Assembly (NCBI RefSeq): GCF_000166275.1
Contig: NZ_CM001023.1
Span: 1,206,501 to 1,270,500, forward strand
Source: Algoriphagus machipongonensis
Lineage (GTDB): Bacteria; Bacteroidota; Bacteroidia; Cytophagales; Cyclobacteriaceae
Length of the DNA: 64,000 nt
Reading direction: 5' to 3'
Of this stretch, positions 37,672 through 45,422 are shown in pieces. A model generated the notes under the pieces. The model saw nothing but the letters and a program-made list of their open reading frames with translations, ran no database searches and was not told where the DNA came from. The number at the start of each line of letters is the position of its first letter. The first letter of the stretch is position 1. The position numbers were made by a program, and so were the translations under genes.

Positions 37672-37694
37672 CAGGGAGCCCTTCGCGCTCCCTG
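37672..37694 (-). terminator. Intrinsic terminator of the GYWKSH lipoprotein gene
   Basis: CAGGGAGC and GCTCCCTG arms around a 7-nt loop. On the minus strand the stem is followed by TTTGTTTTTTC. It lies 45 bp past the stop of the 37740-38360 gene. Confidence 0.8.
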
Positions 37695-37739
37695 CTTTAT
37701 ATTTAGAATGGCTTTAAAGCCATCTCAAGCCTTGTTGCA

Positions 37740-38360
37740 TCAGTCACAGTATTCTGGGGAAGAGAGAGAGTTGATGAAGTTTTCGAGCTTGGATCCGAGG
37801 GTGAGCATCTGCGACCGTTCAGGGCTATTCTTTGGAAGTGAGGCTACCTGAGCCGGAGTGAAGGTTTTGAACAGAATCTCAGCTGCGTTGAGTTCCGCTA
37901 ACACCGCCGACGGATCTACATCACGATATACGTTCCAAACGTTCAACTTCGCTGCCATGAACTGATGGGCAAGCAGGTAATACGCATTTCCGGCGGGCGG
38001 TGTTTTGAATATCTCTATCCAAGTAGCATCGCTGATGTAAAACGGTGTTTCCGGCCCATTTGGCAGTAACACCCACGTCGGATCATATTTAGTGTTACGG
38101 AAGTTTGAGTGCGACTTCCAGTATCCTGGGCCCAGTGCACACCCATCGATCAGCGACTCTATGGATTGGCCATCTATCTTTGCCGAGGCTTCAAGGTCGG
38201 ATTCTAACTTTATTTGTGTGTTTAACATATCTGTGTCAACCCCTTCACTAAGGAGGTCTGCAGCGGCAAATTCCTGATCGGGTTGTATGTCACTCATGCT
38301 TTCCATTTCACAGGACGCCAGGAAAAAAATGCCGAGGAAAAGTACTAGGTTATTTTTCAT
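37740..38360 (-). CDS. Lipoprotein with GYWKSH motif, function unknown
   Basis: A 206-residue protein with a lipobox (LGIFFLASCEM, Cys at residue 17). The mature part has an acidic, Asp/Glu/Ser-rich stretch, then a domain beginning CALGPGYWKSH (near residue 74) and containing WIEIFKTPPAGNAYYLLAHQF and AAKLNVWN. GYWK(N/S)H segments followed by a helical domain with LLxHxxxAxLN occur in many secreted bacterial proteins of unknown role. The sequence looks more G+C-rich than its surroundings (for example CGGCGGGCGGTG near 37992), which would fit recent transfer. A gene-poor spacer lies on each side. Confidence 0.75.
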   Translation of the reverse strand: MKNNLVLFLGIFFLASCEMESMSDIQPDQEFAAADLLSEGVDTDMLNTQIKLESDLEASAKIDGQSIESLIDGCALGPGYWKSHSNFRNTKYDPTWVLLPNGPETPFYISDATWIEIFKTPPAGNAYYLLAHQFMAAKLNVWNVYRDVDPSAVLAELNAAEILFKTFTPAQVASLPKNSPERSQMLTLGSKLENFINSLSSPEYCD

Positions 38361-38612
38361 ATTATTTAAATCAGGTTAGAAAATGAATTTTAAATACAAT
38401 TGAAACTCAAATTTTAAGGTATAAATCTTAGAGCTTAAAAATTGCCGAGTCAGGACGAACTTTATCGATTGCTTTCCCAACAGGGTGATTTATTTTTCGG
38501 GGGAGGGTTTCCACAAAAACGGATACCGGTTTGATCCATTATCTTGATATTAGTCTCTACAAGTTTTAGAAAGATTTATGGCTAAAAACTTTATCCTGTC
38601 CCAAGATCGATT
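38361..38612. other. Intergenic region, nothing recognised
   Basis: About 250 bp of mixed composition between the GYWKSH lipoprotein and the small ORF. It includes TTTTTCGGGGGAGGG near 38494. I see no coding frame or stable hairpin that can be supported. Confidence 0.4.
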
Positions 38613-38756
38613 TTAAACACCCAGTTGGGTAAGTTGCTTGATGTTTTGAGCTAAATTCTTCAATTCTCTTTCCTGATATTCATTCAAACTTTGACAAAAG
38701 GATTTGAAACTGATTGATGAGAAAAATAACAGGAATAAAAGAATCTTACTTTTCAT
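38613..38756 (-). CDS. Putative 47-residue secreted peptide or 5' gene remnant
   Basis: A short minus-strand frame from ATG (38756) to TAA (38613). It encodes MKSKILLFLLFFSSISFKSF, then CQSLNEYQEREL and NIKQLTQLGV. The first ~21 residues form a standard signal peptide with cleavage near SFCQS, typical of Bacteroidota exports, leaving about 25 charged residues. It could be a genuine small secreted peptide, or the 5' end of a larger gene lost by deletion. It faces away from the LytTR gene at 38988. Confidence 0.35.
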   Translation of the reverse strand: MKSKILLFLLFFSSISFKSFCQSLNEYQERELKNLAQNIKQLTQLGV

Positions 38757-38987
38757 ATTCACAAAATATAGCCAACGGCTCTTTTTATGAAAATAGTGGA
38801 TAAATAAATGTGAAAACCTGTCACCCTGAGTTATTTGAGTTTTTCAGCAAGATTTTCTATCTAGTGTGACCAAGCATCTTCACTGATCATTCATATCAAG
38901 GTGAGATGCCATCATGGGGAATTAGTGTTTCTGTTTTTTCCTTTTGGAACCAGTTTTTGAAATAGTATTGTAGCTTAAAGAAAAAAG

Positions 38988-39782
38988 TTGAAAAACGCTT
39001 ACCCTTTTGACCCTTCTATCAAACATCACCTGATTATCGCCTTTGGTCTGGCAATCTGGATATTTATTTTTTTGTTTTTTACAGAGCCGCTTGATGTGGG
39101 GCAGCTTGATGATATCGATAAACTGAAATTCCCACCAATTTACGGGCTGTTTGGAGCAACTTGCTACTTGCTTTGCCTTCCTTTGCAAGTATGGCTTGCA
39201 GAGAAGGAAGGGAAGTGGCTTCTTGGTTCAGAGTTAATTTTTATGTCCACATTAATCTTGATTGGATTTGTCACCACCTGGCTTGTTTACTTTTATATTG
39301 TGATGGATGCAAATCCCTACGCTTATACTATTGACTATTTTGCAAAAGCTATCTATTTGCCTGCTGCTTTGACGGTATTTCCGATTTTGGGGATCAGTCG
39401 TTGGTCTTTTGGTAAATACAAGGAGAAACAACTCGAAAAAGATAAAATTGAAATTCGGGGAGTCGGGAATTTTGAAGGGCTTCGATTGCATTGGAGGGAT
39501 TTGATTTATATACAATCTTCGGATAATTATGTGGAGGTCTTTTTTAAAGATGGGGAGAAATTAAAAACACAATTGATCCGAAATAAACTATCCACGGTAG
39601 AGGAGCAGGTTCCAGAACTGATCCGGACGCATCGTTCTTTTTTGATAAATCCAGCGCATTTTAATCAATGGAAAACGGGTAATAGAAAATTGCATATCTG
39701 CCTGAGTGAAGGAATAGAAGTGCCCGTGTCCAAGACATATCAAGAGGGCTTAATAGCTGCTGTTAATTTCACCACAGATTAG
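38988..39782 (+). CDS. LytTR-type membrane-associated transcriptional regulator
   Basis: A 264-residue protein with four N-terminal transmembrane helices (about residues 14-34, 48-68, 82-104 and 118-140) and a C-terminal LytTR DNA-binding domain (residues ~165-262: WRDLIYIQSSDNYVEVFF, LIRTHRSFLINPAHF and a final VPVSKTY). LytTR domains bind DNA through beta strands. Here the sensor is apparently the membrane region, as in one-component LytTR regulators of Bacteroidota. The only start in frame is TTG, with a TAA at 38976-38978. The S41 peptidase gene follows after 89 bp and has an inverted repeat at its promoter. Confidence 0.85.
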   Translation: MKNAYPFDPSIKHHLIIAFGLAIWIFIFLFFTEPLDVGQLDDIDKLKFPPIYGLFGATCYLLCLPLQVWLAEKEGKWLLGSELIFMSTLILIGFVTTWLVYFYIVMDANPYAYTIDYFAKAIYLPAALTVFPILGISRWSFGKYKEKQLEKDKIEIRGVGNFEGLRLHWRDLIYIQSSDNYVEVFFKDGEKLKTQLIRNKLSTVEEQVPELIRTHRSFLINPAHFNQWKTGNRKLHICLSEGIEVPVSKTYQEGLIAAVNFTTD

Positions 39783-39835
39783 TGCAATTTCGCCACAATG
39801 CTTGTTTAATGTCTCCAGAGGTTGATTTGAGTTTG

Positions 39836-39856
39836 TATGTTTGAATCAGTCAAACA
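39836..39856 (+). promoter_or_regulatory. Candidate Bacteroidota -7 element overlapping an inverted repeat
   Basis: TATGTTTG (39836-39843) fits the Bacteroidota -7 consensus TAnnTTTG and lies 29 bp upstream of the S41 protease ATG. I see no good -33 TTTG at the expected spacing. It overlaps a perfect 7-bp inverted repeat (TGTTTGA, ATCAG, TCAAACA; 39838-39856) that could be an operator. Confidence 0.4.
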
Positions 39857-39871
39857 CAAAAATCAATCTCA

Positions 39872-41116
39872 ATGAAAAAATTATCAATTTTAATTCTGCT
39901 GCTTAATTTTAACTTAAACCTTGCAGCAAAAAGCAACTGTGATTGTGCTTCTGAACTTGATTTCGTTTATGAGCAAATCCAAACAACAGCCTCGTTCAAA
40001 GATCAGATTAAAGGCGAAAAGAAGTTGATGTTTAAAGAGAATTACCAAAAGCTAAGAGCTCAGATGAAGGATGAGCAGAGTAAGTTAGATTGCTTTTGGA
40101 AGCTGAATCAACTCATGTCAATGGTGCAGGATAAACATGCTACTCTCACTGAGAATCCTTCGAGCCTAGATGAGAAAAACCTTCAGAATTCTAGTTTTAT
40201 AGCACGGTACAGAGAAACTGATGAATTCAAAAACTTTCCTAGGAGCGACAGAAATTTAGACGAATTGGCTAAAAGTCTGGATGGAAAAAGCCTAGATGAA
40301 GTTGAAGGGGTTTATACCATTGGCAGCAAGCTAAAGATGGGAGTTTATCGGGTTGCTGAAGACAGTTTGGTGGGGGTGATTCTAGAGTCCCAAGATGAAA
40401 TCTGGGAGCCTGGGCAAATCTTCGCTTACCTTAAGCAATCCAACATCGATTCACATTTCGACATCATGCACTATGGAACGAATCAAAAAAATCTCAAATT
40501 CTCTAAAGCTCAATTCTTCGACCATGGGATGCTTTTTCCATCCGTGTTGAAAGAGAATCTTAAAAATAACCACGCGTGGATAGATAAGGCAGCGGAGGAT
40601 TCTTATCAACTTTCAAATTTGTCCGATGATATTCAATACGTATGGCTAAATAGCTTCAGTCGCACGACCAAACCTAAAGATCGGGATGCGCTTATCTCAC
40701 AAATCCAGACAGATCTTACCGCCAAAAATCTGATCATTGATCTTAGGAATAATGGGGGCGGAGCTGATAAAATCTCCCTTCCCATACTCAAGGAACTGAA
40801 AAAAAAGAAAGTTAACATCTATGTCATTACCAATTTTTTCACCGGTTCCAACGCCGAAATGACGACTGTTCGCCTAAAGGATAAATTTGATGCCATCCAA
40901 CTGGGGCAGAGAACCTATGGCGCAATTAGCTACGGGTCTAACTATGGAAAAAGCTTTAATTCGCCTTCTGGTCTTTTTAATTTTTACCCCACGGATATGC
41001 GTCAGCGAGAATTTATTGAATTTGAAGAAGTGGGTGTGCAGCCGGATGTCAAATTGAATCAGGAATCAGATTGGGTGGAGCAGACGATAGCTTACATTCA
41101 AAATTCAGATAAGTAA
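39872..41116 (+). CDS. Secreted S41-family peptidase
   Basis: A 414-residue protein with a signal peptide (KKLSILILLLNFNLNLAA) ending before SNCDCASE. The catalytic S41 (tail-specific protease/CtpA-like) core is in the C-terminal half: NLIIDLRNNGGGADK near residue 290, and the nucleophile in FTGSNAEMTT near residue 328 (Ser in GSNAE, where the family usually has the catalytic Ser). VGVQPDVKLN is the typical end of the domain. There is no PDZ domain, and the N-terminal ~240 residues form a helical domain of unknown role. It lies downstream of the LytTR gene on the same strand and is probably under its control. Confidence 0.85.
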   Translation: MKKLSILILLLNFNLNLAAKSNCDCASELDFVYEQIQTTASFKDQIKGEKKLMFKENYQKLRAQMKDEQSKLDCFWKLNQLMSMVQDKHATLTENPSSLDEKNLQNSSFIARYRETDEFKNFPRSDRNLDELAKSLDGKSLDEVEGVYTIGSKLKMGVYRVAEDSLVGVILESQDEIWEPGQIFAYLKQSNIDSHFDIMHYGTNQKNLKFSKAQFFDHGMLFPSVLKENLKNNHAWIDKAAEDSYQLSNLSDDIQYVWLNSFSRTTKPKDRDALISQIQTDLTAKNLIIDLRNNGGGADKISLPILKELKKKKVNIYVITNFFTGSNAEMTTVRLKDKFDAIQLGQRTYGAISYGSNYGKSFNSPSGLFNFYPTDMRQREFIEFEEVGVQPDVKLNQESDWVEQTIAYIQNSDK

Positions 41117-41157
41117 AGTAAGGGATTGAAGTGTTTGACGACGAGTTGATCCTAGAA

Positions 41158-41185
41158 AAGGCCATCTTTCGGGATGGTCTTTTTG
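41158..41185 (+). terminator. Intrinsic terminator after the S41 peptidase gene
   Basis: GGCCATC / GGATGGTC stem around TTTCG, followed by TTTTTG, 42 bp after the stop codon. Confidence 0.75.
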
Positions 41186-41240
41186 TGATTTAGCCTGTTA
41201 TGGGGAGGTTTCACCAAGGTTGGGGATGACATTTATTATC

Positions 41241-41272
41241 AAAAAAGGCTGAACTCTTTCGAATTCAGCCTT
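41241..41272 (-). terminator. Intrinsic terminator after the TIM-barrel isomerase gene
   Basis: AAAAAAGGCTGAA and TTCAGCCTT flank a short loop. On the minus strand the stem is followed by a T run and lies 26 bp past the isomerase stop. Confidence 0.8.
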
Positions 41273-41297
41273 CCTATATCTAGGACTTATTTAACAT

Positions 41298-42131
41298 CTA
41301 CTCCTTGGTGGTTTCGATAACTCCCCTGAAATAGCCAAGAGATTCCCCTATGCCCATAAATGGATTGTCCATATTTCTTTCATGTTCCAGGCTGCAAACC
41401 CCAGTGTAACCCACTTTTCTGATCATTCTGACCATGGCAGGAAAGTCGATGATGCCGCGACCTACCTCGAGTGAATAACCCTGTTTTGTTGGTCCTGTCA
41501 CATCTTTGATGTGCATATCGAATACACGTGTGTGATATTTTTCCATATCGGCTACCGGGTCTTTTCCATTTCGGGTGTCATGTCCAATGTCCAAGCACAT
41601 TCCAATTCTTGGATCTAGGTCTTTGGTGTGGTTCCAGACATCATCAGCATCTTGATAGATTTCGATATCTGGTCCGTGCAAATGAATGGCGAATTTAAAA
41701 TCATACTCCTTCACCTTTTGATCGACGTAGGGAAGCAGCTCCACATTAGGGACACCCACGATCAGCTTTACTCCAACACGTTTTGCATAATCAAATGCCT
41801 TATCGATCTCCTCTTTAGATTTCATATAGATTGGGCCAACCGCATATCCGGTGATATCATGGGCTTTCAGTTTTTCATGAAATTCGGCAATTTCAGCATC
41901 GGTGCTATTCATTGGCAAATGAAAATCTTTGATGCATAGGTAATGAACATCCAAGGCCTTCAATGTTTCCAATGTCTTATCCAGGTCAAATTTCACGAAG
42001 GTGTATCCGGCAAGTCCTACCTTAAACGTTTCACCTGTTTCAGGTGGTAGTTGGGGTCCAGGCCTGTTGTCCTGTGCTTTGCAAACCATCAAGGAGAGTG
42101 CGAATACAAAGGTTAAGAGGGTCGATTTCAT
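41298..42131 (-). CDS. Secreted sugar phosphate isomerase/epimerase-like TIM barrel
   Basis: A 277-residue protein. I chose the ATG at 42131, which starts a signal peptide (KSTLLTFVFALSLMVCKA); the TTG at 42158 would add nine residues. The rest is an AP-endonuclease-2/xylose-isomerase-like TIM barrel: GYTFVKFD at the first strand, MCLDIGHDTRNGKD with Asp/His ligands near residue 195, FDMHIKDV, and VCSLEHERNMDN near the C terminus with a Glu ligand. Secreted members in Bacteroidota accompany carbohydrate utilisation genes. It is monocistronic here, with its own terminator and a ~600-bp upstream spacer. Confidence 0.82.
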   Translation of the reverse strand: MKSTLLTFVFALSLMVCKAQDNRPGPQLPPETGETFKVGLAGYTFVKFDLDKTLETLKALDVHYLCIKDFHLPMNSTDAEIAEFHEKLKAHDITGYAVGPIYMKSKEEIDKAFDYAKRVGVKLIVGVPNVELLPYVDQKVKEYDFKFAIHLHGPDIEIYQDADDVWNHTKDLDPRIGMCLDIGHDTRNGKDPVADMEKYHTRVFDMHIKDVTGPTKQGYSLEVGRGIIDFPAMVRMIRKVGYTGVCSLEHERNMDNPFMGIGESLGYFRGVIETTKE

Positions 42132-42727
42132 GTGTTTATAATTTTTCGTTTTGGCCAAATGGAATCTCGCAGAATATAATCATTCCAGTGTAGGACTTTT
42201 TATTCATGCTCGATTTCATAAAAGTTATTTTGTGATTATTGTCCACCAATTTAGTAAATGCAACCCAAAGACAGTCCTTGAGTTTGAGCAATACTGCGGA
42301 ATCGATTTCCGTTTGGGACAAAGTATAGGGAGTGGGAGAAATCTGACTTATTCTTGAAATCAATAATGTAGTTTCCGATCTAATTTTTTTAAGCTTTGGA
42401 AGTCCTCTTCTTTTTTTGGATGGAAATTTAAAGACTCGAAATGGGAATGTTTTTTCACATATGAACTGTTTAAATTCGGATTTTGCTTTCTAAAATACTT
42501 CCAAAAGGCAACAGCAGTTAAATAGTACAATTTCCTCTTTTGGCTGTATGATTGATCTGATCTAATGCAAAATCAAATCAATCATGCATGAAATTCAAAA
42601 CTACGCTACAAATTTAGCTTGGGTAACCATTGGCATTTCCGCTTGCCAGGAGAAAATCTCCTATCCGGTATTTAAAAAGCGCAAACATTCAGTATATTCT
42701 TCACCTCATCTTTTATAAAACGCCAAA
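42132..42727. other. Intergenic region, no supported gene
   Basis: A 596-bp A+T-rich spacer between the isomerase and AI-2E transporter genes. It must hold both promoters. A 44-codon frame at 42584-42718 (starting MHEIQNYATNLAW, ending 9 bp before the transporter) is possible but has no further support. Other open frames here look like chance. Confidence 0.4.
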
Positions 42728-43939
42728 ATGAAATCAAAGGAAATACTAATTATTCTTACGCTCATTGTGGTAGGAACTTACTTTTCGATTGTAGGATTAA
42801 TCGAGGCTGGAGGCTTTCTAAAGCCCTTAGCAATCGCAGTTTTGTTGACTTTGATTTGCATTCCTTTGTGTAGAAAATTGGAAAGCTTGAATTTTTCCAA
42901 AGGCCTCTCAGCTTTTGTAAGTGTGCTTTTGAGTTTGCTGGCGTTCTTATCTTTTTTTGTCATCATATCTGCGCAGGTAGCAAATGTTTCCGAGCGATGG
43001 CCTGAGATAAAAAGTAAAGCAAAACCGAAATTGGAGGGATTTCAGCAGAAAGTCACGGAAAAAACGGGATTAAACCTAGAACAGCAATTAGGGATGTTTG
43101 GTTTTTCGGGACAAGACTCAGGGGCCAAGCCAAACGAAGAATCTGAAAAAAGACTTGATTCAAACCAATCCACTGATAAGGCTAATTCAGATAGCCAGCC
43201 TTCTCCCGAGAAAATTGTATCCAATGCCTCCCAAGAAGTGGGGGTTATAGTAATGAACTTCTTTAGTTTTTTATCCAGTTCTGTACTGACATTGGTTTAC
43301 TTGTTTTTTTTATTACTTTATAGAAATAAGGTTAAGCTTTCGATTCTGAAATTCTTCAGTGAAGAAAACCAAAAAGAGGCAGAGGAAGTGATGAGTCATA
43401 CTGTAGAATTGGGGCTGAATTTCATTGTAGGAAGATTTATTCTAATAGTCTTTTTGGCTATTATTTATTCAATTGGTTTGTCTATATCCGGAATTGAAAA
43501 TGCCATTTTGATCAGTGTAATTGCGGCAGTTTTATCTTTAGTGCCTTTTATTGGGAATATTATTGGATATGTTTTAGCTATTATTATGGCTGTCTTTGCA
43601 GGAGCAGAACTTGGTGGAATAATAGGTGTGTCCCTTACTTTTGGACTTGCTCAATTTGTCGAAAGCTATATCCTGGAACCTTATGTCGTAGGGAGCAAAG
43701 TAGAAGTCAATCCTCTGGTAACAATTATGGTGGTGATCTTAGGAGGAGCAATATGGGGGATAATAGGAATGATATTGAGTATTCCTATTGCTGGTATCGC
43801 GAAGATAATTTTTGATGCAACTCCTGCACTCAAACCTATGGGATATGCATTAGGTGAAGAGGACGTAGAAGGAGCAGATGAACAGAATTTCCTGAGCAAA
43901 TGGGGAGAGAAGCTTTGGGTTAAATTCAGCAAGAAATAA
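42728..43939 (+). CDS. AI-2E family transporter
   Basis: A 403-residue polytopic membrane protein of the AI-2E/PerM (UPF0118) family, with helices at the N terminus (residues 5-25, 28-45 and 58-80) and five to six more from residue 175 onward. The family segment SLVPFIGNIIGYVLAIIMA and the C-terminal AIWGIIGMILSIPIAGI are conserved. Members export small molecules or act as Na+/H+ antiporters; the autoinducer-2 role shown for E. coli TqsA need not apply. A polar, low-complexity Ser/Asp/Asn/Glu insert of about 30 residues (near residues 131-161) sits in the soluble loop. A REP-like element with terminator potential follows. Confidence 0.88.
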   Translation: MKSKEILIILTLIVVGTYFSIVGLIEAGGFLKPLAIAVLLTLICIPLCRKLESLNFSKGLSAFVSVLLSLLAFLSFFVIISAQVANVSERWPEIKSKAKPKLEGFQQKVTEKTGLNLEQQLGMFGFSGQDSGAKPNEESEKRLDSNQSTDKANSDSQPSPEKIVSNASQEVGVIVMNFFSFLSSSVLTLVYLFFLLLYRNKVKLSILKFFSEENQKEAEEVMSHTVELGLNFIVGRFILIVFLAIIYSIGLSISGIENAILISVIAAVLSLVPFIGNIIGYVLAIIMAVFAGAELGGIIGVSLTFGLAQFVESYILEPYVVGSKVEVNPLVTIMVVILGGAIWGIIGMILSIPIAGIAKIIFDATPALKPMGYALGEEDVEGADEQNFLSKWGEKLWVKFSKK

Positions 43940-43972
43940 GGTGATGCCTGAGAGGAGTTTGAGATAATCAAT

Positions 43973-44027
43973 CGTAGTTACAAACTACGCTTAGAAAACG
44001 ATTTGACAACACCCAGATGGGGGTTGT
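43973..44027. repeat. REP-like element and probable terminator
   Basis: A hairpin CGTAGTT-ACA-AACTACG (43973-43989) is followed by the recurrent tail CTTAGAAAACGATTTGAC and ACACCCAGATGGGG. The second half folds into ACAAC...GTTGT plus CCC/GGG (44006-44027), followed by TTTC. It lies between convergent genes and can act as a transcription terminator. Confidence 0.75.
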
Positions 44028-44036
44028 TTCTAATGC

Positions 44037-44930
44037 CTATTTTGGGTGCGCTTTGGCTAAGTTTGCTTTAGGTCTTTTTCCAAGTTGCCACATTAATATC
44101 CCTCCAGTTATAAACATCCAAATACTATAGGCTCCAGTTGGTATGCCCATTTCTACATTATTTAATATTGAGGTAGCAATCACAAATGCCAAAGTACCGT
44201 TTTGTATACCGCTCTCCACAGTGATTGAAATGGCACTCTTTAAATCCAATTTAAACAATCTAGCTGTTAAATAACCCATCCCCATTGTCAGTATATTTAA
44301 TAGCAAAGTTGCCAGCCCTACTTCTTTCATTGCTGGACCTATCATGTTGAAATTTGCGGCCACCACAGCCAGAAAGACCAAAATAAAGATTACAGTAGAA
44401 GCAATACGCATTGGTTTTTCCATTCGTATTGCAAAGTTTGATTTGAATTTACGAATAAGCATTCCTATTGAAATAGGAATAATAGTAATGACTAATATCT
44501 GGAGGATAGTATCAACTATGGGTAATTCGATTGTGGTATTTGTGTCAGTGCCAAAATATTCTAGTACATAGGACAGGATAAAAGGTATTGTAACTACACA
44601 TAAAACACTAGCTGTAGCTGTTAATGTAACAGATAAGGCAATATTTCCCTTACAAACCTGTGTTATCAAATTGCTTGTTGCACCGCCTGGACAAGTAGCC
44701 AGAATCATTAATCCGACTGCCATTACTGGATTTAAATTAAAAGCTAGTGCTAATAAAAAACCAATAATTGGTAAAAAGATAAGTTGATTGGTAAGACCAA
44801 TTAAAATGGATTTTGGATTCTTTAGAATTCTAGTAAAATCAGATGGGACTAAGGTCATCCCCATTCCTAGCATAATAATAGCAAGAGATAAGGGTAAAAA
44901 AACTTGGCTTACAATTTCAGCTGCGGTCAT
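44037..44930 (-). CDS. Bile acid:sodium symporter (BASS) family protein
   Basis: A 297-residue protein with about 9-10 transmembrane helices. The family signature ILATCPGGATSNLIT lies near residue 82 and a later YLTARLFKLD-type segment is present. Helices 4 and 9, which cross in ASBT, include PGGATSN and ESGIQNGTLAFVIATSI (residues ~240-256), matching the Na+-binding EXXXQ-type motif. Bacterial homologues import sodium-coupled organic anions such as pantoate, pyruvate or bile acids; the substrate is unknown here. It is convergent with the AI-2E transporter gene. Confidence 0.88.
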   Translation of the reverse strand: MTAAEIVSQVFLPLSLAIIMLGMGMTLVPSDFTRILKNPKSILIGLTNQLIFLPIIGFLLALAFNLNPVMAVGLMILATCPGGATSNLITQVCKGNIALSVTLTATASVLCVVTIPFILSYVLEYFGTDTNTTIELPIVDTILQILVITIIPISIGMLIRKFKSNFAIRMEKPMRIASTVIFILVFLAVVAANFNMIGPAMKEVGLATLLLNILTMGMGYLTARLFKLDLKSAISITVESGIQNGTLAFVIATSILNNVEMGIPTGAYSIWMFITGGILMWQLGKRPKANLAKAHPK

Positions 44931-45114
44931 CGGTTGATTAATTAGTTTAATACTACTTCTTAATTGTATTTAGTCCTTCTATATCGAAACCCTTTATTAG
45001 TATATATTTTCCAATAGTGATGCTATAGAGAAAGTTATGCTTAGTTGTCTGTTTTTTAATATACTATTAAACTCATGCTAGACAATATTCACTGCGATTT
45101 AATTTCAAAATAAT

Positions 45115-45234
45115 CCTGTCAGTTCTGGAATTGTATAAAAGCCTGAAGATTACTTTTATTCCAGCGCTAGGAATCCCGCCACGGCGGGCAAGTACTCCGG
45201 AATGGAAGGGATGATTGAGGTGGATTATTGGTAA
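45115..45234 (+). pseudogene. RAYT (TnpA_REP) 3'-end fossil
   Basis: Reads P V S S G I V stop K P E D Y F Y S S A R N, then PATAGKYSG, MEGMIEVDYW and stop. This is the typical C terminus of a REP-associated tyrosine transposase (NPVRAGIVEKPEDYLYSSARN type), with one nonsense codon. Only ~40 codons remain; the HUH/Tyr catalytic core is missing. A REP-type segment follows immediately. Confidence 0.8.
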
Positions 45235-45411
45235 ACAACATGTTCTTATCAATTTCAAATTGATAAGAATATTAAAGTAGGACAAGGCGTTAAAAAAACA
45301 TCCTATGAATGTTTTTAGCCTTGGGCCGGTCCACGACAATTGTCGGGAGTAGGGCAGGCAAACTACTGTTAGAAAACGATTTGACTACACTCAGGCTGGG
45401 GAGCTTTTTTT
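45235..45411. repeat. REP-like composite element
   Basis: Several palindromes in tandem follow the transposase fossil: TTCTTATCAATT-TCA-AATTGATAAGAA (45243-45269); CAAGGC...GCCTTG with an inner A7/T5 arm (45283-45323); and the 12-bp palindrome CGACAATTGTCG (45334-45345). The element ends in GACTACACTCAGGCTGGGG. The same module order recurs at 54668 and 57535. Confidence 0.75.
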
Positions 45412-45422
45412 TATTCAAAATT

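Noticed and set aside
42584..42718. A 44-codon frame directly upstream of the AI-2E transporter
   Set aside because: No signal peptide, no recognisable similarity and no conservation test possible; kept only as a note in the intergenic entry.
45073..45339. An 88-codon minus-strand open frame across the RAYT/REP unit
   Set aside because: It is the reverse shadow of the transposase fossil and palindromes.
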